Assembly (NCBI GenBank): GCA_964533705.1
Contig: CAZHMN010000028.1
Span: forward strand, 1 to 33,167
Direction: 5' to 3'
DNA from: CAZHMN01 sp964533705
GTDB taxonomy: Bacteria; Electryoneota; B3-LCP
Length of the DNA stretch: 33,167 nt
Each line of letters opens with the position of its first letter. The stretch's first letter is position 1. Under the pieces are notes generated by a model. The model saw only the letters and a program-made list of their open reading frames with translations. It was not told where the DNA came from and did no database searches. The translations under genes and the position numbers were made by a program. Below are positions 1-7,571 of this stretch, piece after piece.

Positions 1-33
1 AATATAAAGAATAATTGCAAACCAACGGTTTAT

Positions 34-61
34 TGCTGAATGCTAAATGCTGAGTACTGAC
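34..61. repeat. Imperfect heptamer tandem repeat before the first gene
   Basis: Four consecutive 7-base units read TGCTGAA, TGCTAAA, TGCTGAG and TACTGAC and end two bases before the ATG at 64. The unit differs by one or two bases per copy. No clear Shine-Dalgarno is present between the repeat and the start, so the repeat occupies the place where one would be expected. It may be a decayed microsatellite. Confidence 0.6.
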
Positions 62-63
62 TT

Positions 64-474
64 ATGAACCGAAAAATACGAATACTAATCGCCAAGCCCG
101 GCCTTGACGGCCACGATCGCGGCGCCAAGGTGATGGCGTCTGCCTTTCGCGACGCCGGCTTTGAAGTCATCTACGCCGGGTTGCGGCAGACCCCGGAAAT
201 GATCGTCGAGGCCGCCATGCAGGAAGACGTGGACGCCATCGGGCTGTCCATTCTCTCCGGAGCTCACATGACCCTCTTCCCCCGCGTCCGCCAATTGATG
301 AACGAGAAGGGCTTGAACGACGTGCTATTAACCGGCGGGGGAATCATCTCACCGGAAGATATGGCTGAACTGGAGAAGAAAGGCGTCGGCAAACTCTTCG
401 GCCCGGGAACGCCGACGCAGGAAGCCATTGATTACGTCAGACGCTGGGTGGAAGAACGAGACAAAAAACCATAA
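64..474 (+). CDS. Cobalamin-binding small subunit, methylmalonyl-CoA mutase C-terminal type (McmA2-like)
   Basis: This is a stand-alone B12-binding domain of 136 residues, the usual length for the small subunit of split methylmalonyl-CoA-type mutases, which interconvert methylmalonyl-CoA and succinyl-CoA in the cytoplasm. Visible motifs are D15-G-H17-D-R-G20 (the DxHxxG loop, whose His is the lower cobalt ligand), S62-I-L followed by SGAH, and the GGG at 91-93 that packs against the nucleotide tail. The N-terminal 'RILIAKPGLDGHDRG' is typical of this family. No large catalytic subunit follows; it may lie upstream of the window, or the protein may serve another CoA mutase such as isobutyryl-, ethylmalonyl- or hydroxyisobutyryl-CoA mutase. 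The domain assignment is firm; the exact acyl substrate cannot be read from this subunit. The ATG lacks a clear ribosome-binding site. Confidence 0.9.
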   Translation: MNRKIRILIAKPGLDGHDRGAKVMASAFRDAGFEVIYAGLRQTPEMIVEAAMQEDVDAIGLSILSGAHMTLFPRVRQLMNEKGLNDVLLTGGGIISPEDMAELEKKGVGKLFGPGTPTQEAIDYVRRWVEERDKKP

Positions 475-501
475 TACATCACCCTCAATCAAATCGCAGC
501 G

Positions 502-539
502 GAGTGGATTTCATTCAATTGCAGCGACGCCATCCACTC
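502..539 (+). other. Leader hairpin between the mutase subunit and glnA
   Basis: GAGTGGAT at 502-509 is the exact reverse complement of ATCCACTC at 532-539, with a 22-base loop. It sits about 40 bases before the glnA start and 28 bases after the previous stop. The following bases are pyrimidine-rich but not a clean T run, so it is a weak terminator at best. It could be an attenuator or mRNA-stabilising stem for glnA. Confidence 0.35.
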
Positions 540-580
540 TTATCCTTCCATTTCTTCTAAACCAAAACCGGTGAGACATT

Positions 581-1900
581 ATGACCAAAGAAGACGTCCT
601 GAAAACGGTTACCGACGAAAAAATTCCCGTCATCCGCCTCTGGTTCACCGACATCTTGGGTCAGCTACGCGGCTTCGCCATCACCCCCCGGGAACTGCCC
701 GATGCCATGGACGTCGGTCTGGGATTTGACGGCTCATCGGTGGAAGGCTTCGCCCGCATCCACGAAAGCGACCTCATGGCACTTCCCGATCCGAACACCT
801 TCAAGATACTGGACAACCAGGTCGGCGATACGCTTTCGGCCATTATGTTCTGCGATCTGAAAACCCCCGAGGGCGCGCCCTACGAAGGCGACACCCGCTA
901 CGTCCTGCGCCGCAATCTAGAGAAGACCGCCAAAGAGGGTTTGACCTTCTACGTCGGCCCCGAACTCGAGTATTTCTACTTCCAGGACGAACATGGCGTA
1001 CAGGTACTGGACAAAGTGGGCTACTTCGACGCCTCCATCGTCAGCAAGGGGACGATTCTAAGAAAGAAAACCATCCAGGTTTTGGAAAAACTGGGCATCC
1101 CCGTGGAATACTCTCACCACGAGGTCGCCCCTTCCCAGCACGAGATTGATCTCCGCTATGATAACGCCCTCGCTATGGCGGACAAGGTAATCACCTACCG
1201 CTTCCTGGTCAAGGAAATCGCCCGGCAGAACGGCGTTTACGCCACCTTCATGCCCAAGCCGATCTTCGGTGAAAACGGCAGCGGTATGCACACCCACCAG
1301 TCCATTTTTAAAGGCGAAAAGAACCTTTTTTTCGCGGCCGACAAACCCTACCACCTTTCCGATTTTGCCCGATCCTATATCGCCGGAATTCTAACGCACA
1401 TTCGAGAAATCACGGCGGTGCTCAACCAGTGGGTGAACTCGTATAAACGCCTGGTCCCAGGATATGAAGCTCCGGTTTACATCTCCTGGGGGCAGAAGAA
1501 CCGATCCGCCCTGGTCAGAGTGCCTCGCTACCGTATCGGCCGCGAGAAATCAACCCGCATCGAACTCCGCAGCCCGGACCCCGTTTGCAATCCCTACCTG
1601 GCCTTCTCTGTCATGCTGGCTGCAGGCATGAAAGGCATCAAAGAGAAATACACCCTCCCGCCTCCCGTGGAGGAGAACATCTATGAAATGACACCCATTG
1701 AGCGACGGGATCAAAATATCCAGACCTTGCCCGGTGACCTCTTCGAAGCGGTTCACGAACTCATGGACAGCGAATTGATGAGGGAGACATTGGGCGAACA
1801 CGTCTTCAATAAGCTTGTCGAAAATAAACTAATCGAATGGGACCGCTACAGGGGCATCGTCTCCCATTACGAATTGGAGAAATACCTGCCTATTCTATAA
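581..1900 (+). CDS. glnA: Glutamine synthetase, type I (I-alpha-like)
   Basis: This enzyme makes glutamine from glutamate, ammonia and ATP in the cytoplasm and normally forms a dodecamer. At 439 residues it matches the short I-alpha class (Bacillus GlnA, 444) rather than the roughly 470-residue I-beta class. Signature segments include FDGSSVEGF, GPELEYFYF, SHHEVAPSQHEID, the ATP/substrate segment MPKPIFGENGSGMH, NSYKRLVPGYEAP and the final RIELRSPDP. The adenylylation-loop region reads IYEMTPIERR and lacks the Tyr-containing NLYDLP motif of adenylylated enzymes, so control by adenylylation is unlikely. Arg59 in GFARIHESD aligns with Bacillus Arg62, which takes part in feedback inhibition by glutamine. 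The start is supported by GGTGAG five bases before the ATG. A short insertion (RYRIGREKSTRIE) is present relative to Bacillus GlnA. Downstream genes follow closely on the same strand. Confidence 0.97.
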   Translation: MTKEDVLKTVTDEKIPVIRLWFTDILGQLRGFAITPRELPDAMDVGLGFDGSSVEGFARIHESDLMALPDPNTFKILDNQVGDTLSAIMFCDLKTPEGAPYEGDTRYVLRRNLEKTAKEGLTFYVGPELEYFYFQDEHGVQVLDKVGYFDASIVSKGTILRKKTIQVLEKLGIPVEYSHHEVAPSQHEIDLRYDNALAMADKVITYRFLVKEIARQNGVYATFMPKPIFGENGSGMHTHQSIFKGEKNLFFAADKPYHLSDFARSYIAGILTHIREITAVLNQWVNSYKRLVPGYEAPVYISWGQKNRSALVRVPRYRIGREKSTRIELRSPDPVCNPYLAFSVMLAAGMKGIKEKYTLPPPVEENIYEMTPIERRDQNIQTLPGDLFEAVHELMDSELMRETLGEHVFNKLVENKLIEWDRYRGIVSHYELEKYLPIL

Positions 1901-1924
1901 TCTTGCTAACCGAAATAAAGGCGA

Positions 1925-2347
1925 ATGTCTAAAAATCTGGTCAGCCCCGAACTCCTGGAAGCCAAACGGTTTCACGGACACCTGGGACCCTACCTGGTCG
2001 TAGGTATGCGCATGGGAAATCTATTCGTGGAATTTCTTGGAGATAAACCCTTCAGTTACAGAATCCACGCCACAGTCGGCTGGAAACCGCCCCCTTCCTG
2101 CGTGATAGATGGACTGCAGATCACAACCCCGTGCACCGTAGGCAATTCCATGATTCGGATCGAAGCTCTGGAAGACATTGCAGCCTGGGCGTTGAAGGAC
2201 GGCAAAAAACTCTCCCTGCAATTGCATCCCCATCTACGTGAAAAGATTGACCTCCAGACGACCAAAGAGAACGAGGAATCCTTCGCCCAGGAACTATGGG
2301 AAATGTCGGCCGCCGAGCTCTTTAACATAGAGCAGCCTCCCCCATGA
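1925..2347 (+). CDS. FmdE-family protein (N-terminal domain only)
   Basis: The protein resembles the FmdE family, named after a gene in the methanogen formylmethanofuran dehydrogenase operon but widespread in bacteria without that enzyme. Diagnostic elements are F16-H-G-H-L-G-P22, then PPPSC59-V-I-D62-G-L-Q65 and C70-T-V-G-N74. These Cys, His and Asp residues form a probable metal site in the family. At 140 residues it contains only the core domain; many relatives are longer and carry a C-terminal zinc ribbon, absent here. The motif usually reads GCT in the family but is PCT here. It begins 24 bases after glnA stops, and its stop overlaps the start of the next gene (ATGA), so the two are very likely translationally coupled. 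No other formylmethanofuran dehydrogenase genes are in the window, so a role in that complex is unlikely; the true function is unknown. Confidence 0.8.
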   Translation: MSKNLVSPELLEAKRFHGHLGPYLVVGMRMGNLFVEFLGDKPFSYRIHATVGWKPPPSCVIDGLQITTPCTVGNSMIRIEALEDIAAWALKDGKKLSLQLHPHLREKIDLQTTKENEESFAQELWEMSAAELFNIEQPPP

Positions 2348-2847
2348 GCTCTACGCGCTCGCTCACTTTATCGGGTTTGCTGATCGCTGCTGGAATCGTC
2401 GCCGGGGTTATCTTCCACAGCATGGGCATCGGAGGCCAAATTGCGCTTCCGCTGCACTACTCCCCTTTGCTGGCCGGACTTTTGCTGGGTTGGAGATGGG
2501 GATTCGCCGTCGGTCTGGTCGTCCCCCTCCTCAGCGCTCTCCTGACCGGCATGCCCCCATTGATCCCCTCGGCCATCTTGATGGTGCCGGAGTTGGCCGT
2601 GTACGGAGCATGCTGTGGCCTTCTGCGCAGGCTGATTGGTGTTTACCCGGCACTCATCATATCTCTGATTTTGGGGAGAATTGCCTGGGGTTTAGCAGCC
2701 TGGTCGCTGATTCCCCTTTTGGGCCTGGAAATTCCGGTCTCGGCCGCGCTTATTGCCTCAATCGTTAAGGGACTTCCAGGCATCGTCGGCCAGCTCATCA
2801 TCGTACCCCTTCTCGTTCATCGTCTGGAGAAAATCTACCAACGCTGA
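2344..2847 (+). CDS. ECF-transporter S-component-like integral membrane protein
   Basis: This 167-residue protein is almost entirely hydrophobic, with about five or six predicted membrane segments (roughly residues 7-27, 38-70, 72-97, 99-122 and 130-160) and short charged loops. Size, topology and segments such as 'HYSPLLAGLLLGWRWGFAVG' fit the substrate-binding S components of energy-coupling-factor vitamin and metal importers, which associate with shared EcfT/EcfA modules in the inner membrane. No substrate-specific signature is visible to me, so the cargo is unknown. It overlaps the FmdE-like gene by four bases, which suggests that the imported compound and the FmdE-like protein act in the same process. 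No ATPase or T component is nearby; group II ECF systems share one encoded elsewhere. It could instead be another small membrane protein family. Confidence 0.7.
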   Translation: MSSTRSLTLSGLLIAAGIVAGVIFHSMGIGGQIALPLHYSPLLAGLLLGWRWGFAVGLVVPLLSALLTGMPPLIPSAILMVPELAVYGACCGLLRRLIGVYPALIISLILGRIAWGLAAWSLIPLLGLEIPVSAALIASIVKGLPGIVGQLIIVPLLVHRLEKIYQR

Positions 2848-2861
2848 CTTTGACGAATAAA

Positions 2862-2887
2862 AAGACCCCCGAAAAATCGGGGGTCTT
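2862..2887. terminator. Bidirectional intrinsic terminator
   Basis: AAGACCCCCG (2862-2871) and CGGGGGTCTT (2878-2887) form a perfect 10-bp stem with a 6-base loop. It lies between two convergent transcription units. The - strand reading is followed by TTTTTATT, which gives a good U tract for the outer-membrane gene ending at 2933; the + strand reading is followed by CTCATATT, a weaker tract for the glnA-side operon. Confidence 0.9.
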
Positions 2888-2932
2888 CTCATATTAGCTA
2901 AAATTTAGCGGCCGAATACAGCCGAGAATTTC

Positions 2933-4057
2933 TTACTGATTTTCGAGTTCCTTCTTGAGTTTCTCCAGATCCTGCTCCGCTTTCTTCCGCTCAGCTTTTA
3001 TCTTCTCAAGCTCGATGTCAATGTACTCCAGGCCTTCCTGGTCATCTACCACCCACTCGAAGAGACTCTTTCGATCGCGCAGTAGCTTGCGCAAATTCTT
3101 GGGATCCCCGGCCTGTGAAAAGGTCGGTTGCCGGAAAAACGAGGTGGAGGGACTGAAAGAGATCGAACCGTTAATGCGCCAGTCGGGATAGTTGGGGTAC
3201 ACATCGGGTAGTGCTGGTGAGGTCTTATCGTCTTCCGACCACAGAAGAACGTCAACCCCAAGCAGGAGATTCAATCCGTAGAACATCTTGTATCGAACAC
3301 CCGGCGTCAACCAGATGGAGCTTTCGCGGCTGTAAACCCATTCCTTCGGATGATTGGTGAAAATTAAACCGGAGTTTTCCAGATAGAAATCAAACAGACG
3401 AGTGGGAAAGACGTACGCTGCCGCGTAAACGAACTCCTGAGCCGCCTTAAAGGGACTGTTGCCGATCCCGGCGTCGTTGTGATTCAGATACCCAACGTTG
3501 AAATGGAGGGCAGGCGCATTCTCTTCGTAAAGGGGATTGGAGAAGTAGGATAAAAGCAGGTCAATCTCCCACTCTATGCCATCGCTGACATAAGGTTCCA
3601 GATATATGTTGTCCACCACCCCGGTCCGGTAGCGAAGTTGATTCAGCACACCGAACTTGAAGTAAGCATTCCCGACGGTAAAGGGTATGTTCCCCAGTTT
3701 AACCCGTAAATACGTGTCATCCGGGATCTGCTCGAGATGATCCTGGTCAATGGCGGAAACGTTCAGATCCTGATAGAGGATTTGCGTGAATCCTATCTCC
3801 AGGTGCTTCGTAAAACCGAAGTTAAACGAGAGCGCGCCGGTGCCGTTGCTCAGCGTAAAATCGGGAAGGCTTTTTGCGAATGCTCGCGTGTGTAGTTGAA
3901 CGTTTAAAGCTCCGGGAGGAAGTGTTATTGGATATTGCACAATAGTTAATCCCTTGCCACCCGCAAACTGCGTCGCACCAGCGGGTGTCCCGGCAGCCAG
4001 TACCCCCAGAACAGCGACGACTAGGACGAGGCGAAAGCCCCCTTTACGCGTGCTCAT
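2933..4057 (-). CDS. Exported outer-membrane beta-barrel-like protein with a C-terminal coiled coil
   Basis: I do not recognise a named family. Residues 1-28 form a signal peptide (a positively charged start, a hydrophobic VLVVAVLGVLAAG core, cleavage near PAGA-TQ). Residues 35-310 show alternating hydrophobic/polar strands rich in Tyr, Phe and Asn with segments like 'GALSFNFGFTKHLEIGFTQI' and 'SSIWLTPGVRYKMFYGLNLL', which suggest an outer-membrane barrel. After about residue 325 the sequence becomes a Lys/Glu-rich amphipathic helix (about 345-374), probably a periplasmic coiled coil. This ending is unusual, because barrels normally stop at a terminal aromatic strand. The start is backed by GGGGGACAGG just before the ATG. 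A candidate sigma-70 promoter lies 40 bases upstream, and the bidirectional terminator closes the unit, so it is probably monocistronic. Confidence 0.8.
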   Translation of the reverse strand: MSTRKGGFRLVLVVAVLGVLAAGTPAGATQFAGGKGLTIVQYPITLPPGALNVQLHTRAFAKSLPDFTLSNGTGALSFNFGFTKHLEIGFTQILYQDLNVSAIDQDHLEQIPDDTYLRVKLGNIPFTVGNAYFKFGVLNQLRYRTGVVDNIYLEPYVSDGIEWEIDLLLSYFSNPLYEENAPALHFNVGYLNHNDAGIGNSPFKAAQEFVYAAAYVFPTRLFDFYLENSGLIFTNHPKEWVYSRESSIWLTPGVRYKMFYGLNLLLGVDVLLWSEDDKTSPALPDVYPNYPDWRINGSISFSPSTSFFRQPTFSQAGDPKNLRKLLRDRKSLFEWVVDDQEGLEYIDIELEKIKAERKKAEQDLEKLKKELENQ

Positions 4058-4096
4058 CCTGTCCCCCTTTCACTATGTAGTTGGTCTGTCGTTCTA

Positions 4097-4125
4097 ACGA
4101 TAAATAAAAAAGCCCGCCAAGTCAA
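4097..4125 (-). promoter_or_regulatory. Candidate sigma-70 promoter for the barrel-like protein
   Basis: Reading the - strand, TTGACT (4125-4120) is followed after 17 bases by TATCGT (4102-4097). This puts transcription start near 4090 and leaves a leader of about 33 bases. A second TTGACT at 4206-4201 with TATATT 15 bases on (4185-4180) could be an additional, weaker promoter. Confidence 0.45.
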
Positions 4126-4250
4126 GAAAAATTTGCCGTTTTTCATCCTCAGCGGCTCTTAACTCGATGCACTCGCAGAAATATACTCAATTCGCAGGGA
4201 AGTCAATCCTTTTAAAACGTATTGTTTGAGGAATAAGAGGAGAGGTTGAT

Positions 4251-5234
4251 TCAGGAGGGCTCTCTAATCGCTGTTTCTTCCTTGGGGATAAATTCTCGGT
4301 TTTCTCTTTTGAGCGCCTGGTACACCGTTTTGCGCTCCTGGCGAGCGATAATTCTAAATACTTTAATGCGCTGGGAAGAGGCCCGTAAGCAGCCTTCTAT
4401 TGTTTGGCCGTCATTGGCAATACGATCTGGAATGCTCGTGGAAAGCAGGGTAGGAAACAAATCGCAGATGATGTCATGACGGAACAAGCCTAACACTTTA
4501 TACCCTAATCGCATCAGCAGTCGTTTTAGAGTGTCCGGCGTAAAGAACCAGAGCGGTAAGTCCAGGGGCCACAATGATTCGCCCTGTCCATAAAGCGTGA
4601 AATCCCAGTCGCTGCAATCAGGCGTAGTGATGACCAATAAGCCATTCCGACTTAAGAATTGGCCCGCCTGCCTAAGCAATGCCTCCGGATCTAAAGCCCT
4701 CTCCAGAGACCCTTCCATCCGGACAACGTTATATCGTTGCCGTAGCGACATAGCTGGAATAAAACCCTCTCTATCAGATCCGCTGCTTTCGCGGATGTCC
4801 TGAACCGATTCAGAAGTCCATCCAAAGAGTTTGGCAGCTTCCATAATATCGGAACAGTCGCTCCCCACATTTAGAAACCGGCCCGGAGGGCTTAGGAATC
4901 GGCAGATTTCTTCAATTTCCCTAACGCCTACCTGCGGCGAGGCGGCGTTCACCGGGATTGAATACTTAACTGGTTCAGGATTGCTGCCGTTTTCCATCGA
5001 AAGCATTGAGGCGGGCCATGGAGAAGTGTTATGGATTCCTATCACTGGAGATCGCCTGAACGCCAGACCACAACCATCGCAACTCACAACTTCGCAGTCG
5101 GCAATTGCAAATAGATTCTCCACCTCGCAGGATTGGAGAAATGCCTCCGGCAAATGAATCCCACGGTTGGCAAACTTGGTCGTAAAGCTCGTCCCACCGC
5201 ACAGCAAACAAGTCTGACTGTCCTTTCCCCCCAT
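4251..5234 (-). CDS. SAM-methyltransferase-like protein with an N-terminal zinc ribbon
   Basis: Two Cys pairs, C9-x2-C12 and C52-x2-C55 (the second followed by GLAF), form a zinc-ribbon head typical of methyltransferases found in surface-polysaccharide clusters. The following region (about 105-250) has the layout of the Methyltransf_23 group, including 'NGLLVITTPDCSDW' and the C-terminal 'FFTPDTLKRLLMRLGYKVL'. The SAM-binding motif I is degenerate: FLNVGSDCSDI at 120-130 where LDxGxGxG is expected, with Asn for Asp and Ser/Cys in the glycine positions. Binding of SAM is therefore doubtful, and it may be a structural or altered-specificity relative. It starts 21 bases after the glycosyltransferase gene stops and is likely co-transcribed with it; together they would modify a surface or secreted glycan. 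The substrate is unknown. Confidence 0.75.
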   Translation of the reverse strand: MGGKDSQTCLLCGGTSFTTKFANRGIHLPEAFLQSCEVENLFAIADCEVVSCDGCGLAFRRSPVIGIHNTSPWPASMLSMENGSNPEPVKYSIPVNAASPQVGVREIEEICRFLSPPGRFLNVGSDCSDIMEAAKLFGWTSESVQDIRESSGSDREGFIPAMSLRQRYNVVRMEGSLERALDPEALLRQAGQFLSRNGLLVITTPDCSDWDFTLYGQGESLWPLDLPLWFFTPDTLKRLLMRLGYKVLGLFRHDIICDLFPTLLSTSIPDRIANDGQTIEGCLRASSQRIKVFRIIARQERKTVYQALKRENREFIPKEETAIREPS

Positions 5235-5255
5235 TCATACCCCCTGAGATCCATC

Positions 5256-7166
5256 TCATACTGTCTCTAACTGTTCCCCTGCCTTTCGAGGCGACGCGGA
5301 ATCGGCCGCTTTTACTGGAATAGACTTCGATTTTGTCGTCTTCCGCTTCGTCCCGGGAATTGAAGAAATTTCTTCCACAGCAGGGCGCGCCACGGGAACG
5401 CCGGGATAAATCTGCATCGTGCCCAGGGCGTCCTTTTGCATCTCGCGCAAGGCCAATTTCACTTCACCTAATCTCTCCAGGCAGGCGGCGTTCTGCTGGT
5501 GGAAGTGATCATTCTCCTCAGACCCGTTATCGCGCAAGAATTCCCTTAATTCGAGCCTGTAAAAATCACGACGATCCTGATGCCCCACAAAAGAATGAAG
5601 CTGCGACAACCTCACATGAGCCCGCAATCCCGAAAAACGGTTGCAGGCGAAATGGTATCGGAAAAGCTCCCTGCCGACGTCTTTCTCCAGACTTTCGATC
5701 AGCTTTTCAGCACCTTCCACGTATCCCAAATCAATGTAAAAAGCGGCAAGCTTCTCGTAGAGTCTCATTTCCAGAAGAGGAAACTGGATGAGGTAATGAC
5801 CTGATAACACCTTTTCAAGAGGTCTTACGAAAGAGGCTAAGGGGGTTGTTTCCAGCGGAGTATAACACAGTTTCTCCAAGACGTCCACCTGAACGTTTAT
5901 CGGATAGCCATCCATAAGGTCAGCAGCTTGCGCCAATCCGAAGTCGCTGTCGGGATTCTGCCACAGTTGGCGGATTTTTTCCTGCAGGTTAACGTACTGG
6001 AAACCCGGATTCCGCCTGGCTTTCTTCTTCCCTTCTTCGCTGGCGGAAAACTCTTTGATCCTCTTTTTCAGGGCATTGATGAAAGGTGGCATGAACTGAT
6101 TGAGATTACCCCGGTTTTCGATGCACTTGCGCGCCACAGACCCCAACTTCTTACGAGTTTTTTCCTGCGCTAAAAGATCAATCAGTGCCTGCGCGAAGGA
6201 CTCTGCTTTCTTCGGTTCCGCCAACCTGCCGCTGCGCTCATCCCGAATCAGATCATTGATCCCTGGTACGTCTGTGCCGGCGATTGCCAATCCCTGCGCC
6301 ATCGCTTCGATCAACGGGATGGAATTGCCCTCGAAGTGTGTGCACAGCGCAAAAATGTCAGTAGCACATAGGATGTCGATATGATCGCCGGGATCATCAA
6401 TAATAGTGACCTGATCTTCGAGACGCAGAGCGCAAACCTTTTCAGCGATCCGGCGTCTTTCCGGCCCATCACCCACTAAAAGGAGAATAAAATCGTGTCC
6501 CCTCTGCTTCACCAGCGCGCAGGCTTCGATCAGAGTGTCGTAATCACGACGCCGGTCGAAAGGAGCGATCATGGTGATCATTTTGAGCTCAGTATCAACT
6601 CGCAGTTGTTCCCTGAGGCGGCGGCGATCTTCCTTGGTCAGCTGAATGTACGTGGTATCCGCCGAATGGGGTAGGAGATTACCGATTTTCTTTGAAAGAT
6701 CCGGTAGAGCTTGTGTCAGAATTCTCTGTAAGTTGCGCGTGGCCGGCAGAATCAGGTCGCAGAAATAGAGCGAGGTCAACTCTTCAAAGCTTGAGATCAA
6801 GCTGGGTTGATCGTCCACTTCGGCTACGATGAAAGGGACGTTTGCGGCTCTCGCCGCGATGAGAAATGCACCGGCTTCGGGATCGGGAAGCGCCGCCATA
6901 GCGATGTCCGGCGCATCCTCCTTAAGTAAAGGCAAGACAGCTCTAACGAATTTGAAAGGATCGTCCGGCGGCAGCGGCTCGACGCCCACCCCCATCAGAG
7001 GAATCCCGCTGTCAGCGAAAACACCCTCACTCTCATGCTTGCGATTGATATAGGTAACGCCAACCTTAAAATCCTTCTTTAGAAAAGGCATCCTGCGCGC
7101 CACTTCTTCGGCTTTTTCATCGTGTAGGTTCTGCAGAAAGACCTGAAGTCTGGGTTTCGAGCTCAC
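5256..7166 (-). CDS. GT4-type glycosyltransferase with a long C-terminal helical extension
   Basis: This is a GT-B-fold retaining glycosyltransferase, which transfers a sugar from a nucleotide-sugar donor to an unknown acceptor in the cytoplasm. The N-terminal acceptor domain spans about 1-185. The C-terminal donor domain begins at 'MITMIAPFDRRRDYDTLIEA' and contains LLLVGDGPER (229-237) and the EX7E motif E279-GNSIPLI-E287, followed by AMAQGLAIAGTDVPG. These are the classic Glycos_transf_1 signatures. Residues about 390-600 form an extra, mostly helical region that looks TPR-like, and the last 40 residues are Lys/Pro/Ala-rich and probably disordered. At 636 residues it is much longer than the usual 370-400. 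The start is GTG at 7166 with AGAGG five bases before it. A sigma-54-like element lies about 85 bases upstream. It heads a two-gene unit with the methyltransferase-like gene. Confidence 0.88.
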   Translation of the reverse strand: MSSKPRLQVFLQNLHDEKAEEVARRMPFLKKDFKVGVTYINRKHESEGVFADSGIPLMGVGVEPLPPDDPFKFVRAVLPLLKEDAPDIAMAALPDPEAGAFLIAARAANVPFIVAEVDDQPSLISSFEELTSLYFCDLILPATRNLQRILTQALPDLSKKIGNLLPHSADTTYIQLTKEDRRRLREQLRVDTELKMITMIAPFDRRRDYDTLIEACALVKQRGHDFILLLVGDGPERRRIAEKVCALRLEDQVTIIDDPGDHIDILCATDIFALCTHFEGNSIPLIEAMAQGLAIAGTDVPGINDLIRDERSGRLAEPKKAESFAQALIDLLAQEKTRKKLGSVARKCIENRGNLNQFMPPFINALKKRIKEFSASEEGKKKARRNPGFQYVNLQEKIRQLWQNPDSDFGLAQAADLMDGYPINVQVDVLEKLCYTPLETTPLASFVRPLEKVLSGHYLIQFPLLEMRLYEKLAAFYIDLGYVEGAEKLIESLEKDVGRELFRYHFACNRFSGLRAHVRLSQLHSFVGHQDRRDFYRLELREFLRDNGSEENDHFHQQNAACLERLGEVKLALREMQKDALGTMQIYPGVPVARPAVEEISSIPGTKRKTTKSKSIPVKAADSASPRKAGEQLETV

Positions 7167-7249
7167 GGTAACCTCTTCTGTTGGATTTTTGAAATGGGGT
7201 CAATGAGAATCCGTGCCTGTCGCCGATCCATCTGGGTGTTGAATTACTT

Positions 7250-7265
7250 GGCAAAAGACGTGCCC
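7250..7265 (-). promoter_or_regulatory. Sigma-54-like (-24/-12) promoter for the glycosyltransferase operon
   Basis: On the - strand the bases read GGGCACGTCTTTTGCC. This matches the RpoN consensus TGGCACGN4TTGCW at 10 of 12 defined positions, including the essential GG and GC dinucleotides 10 bases apart. Transcription would begin near 7238, about 70 bases before the GTG at 7166. One or two matches of this quality are expected by chance in a window this size, so the evidence is its position and orientation. Enhancer-binding sites were not identified. Confidence 0.45.
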
Positions 7266-7468
7266 TTTATGTGTCAGGGTCTAATTTCCAACAGAATAAT
7301 CGAGGAATAATCCCTTCGACCACCAGCACCTGAAATCTCAATTTTAGCCCAACGCGGAGAAATCCCACCGGATTTTTGTGCTTCCCCTTCAATGAAGAGG
7401 CGAATAGTTGCCACTTATGGTGCTATATGCGCGATTTGGAGGGGTGTATCTGTAGTGTTTTTTGACAT

Positions 7469-7492
7469 AAAAAAACGGGCCTTAGCCCGTTT
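7469..7492 (-). terminator. Intrinsic terminator for the receiver/lipoprotein unit
   Basis: On the - strand an 8-bp stem (AAACGGGC/GCCCGTTT with a 4-base loop) is followed directly by a run of seven T. It lies 145 bases past the stop of the receiver gene at 7637 and before the glycosyltransferase promoter region, so it separates two - strand units. Confidence 0.85.
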
Positions 7493-7571
7493 AAACCATT
7501 CAGTATGGGGGATTCCAACGGTGAAATCGCCACTTCGTGGAAATCCGACACTGTCAAAAAATACTATCGCG

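Noticed and set aside
7441..7451. An 11-base match GGGGTGTATCT shared with 14420-14430, with loose similarity just upstream
   Set aside because: Matches of 11 bases are expected many times by chance in a window this size, and the surrounding similarity needs several gaps.
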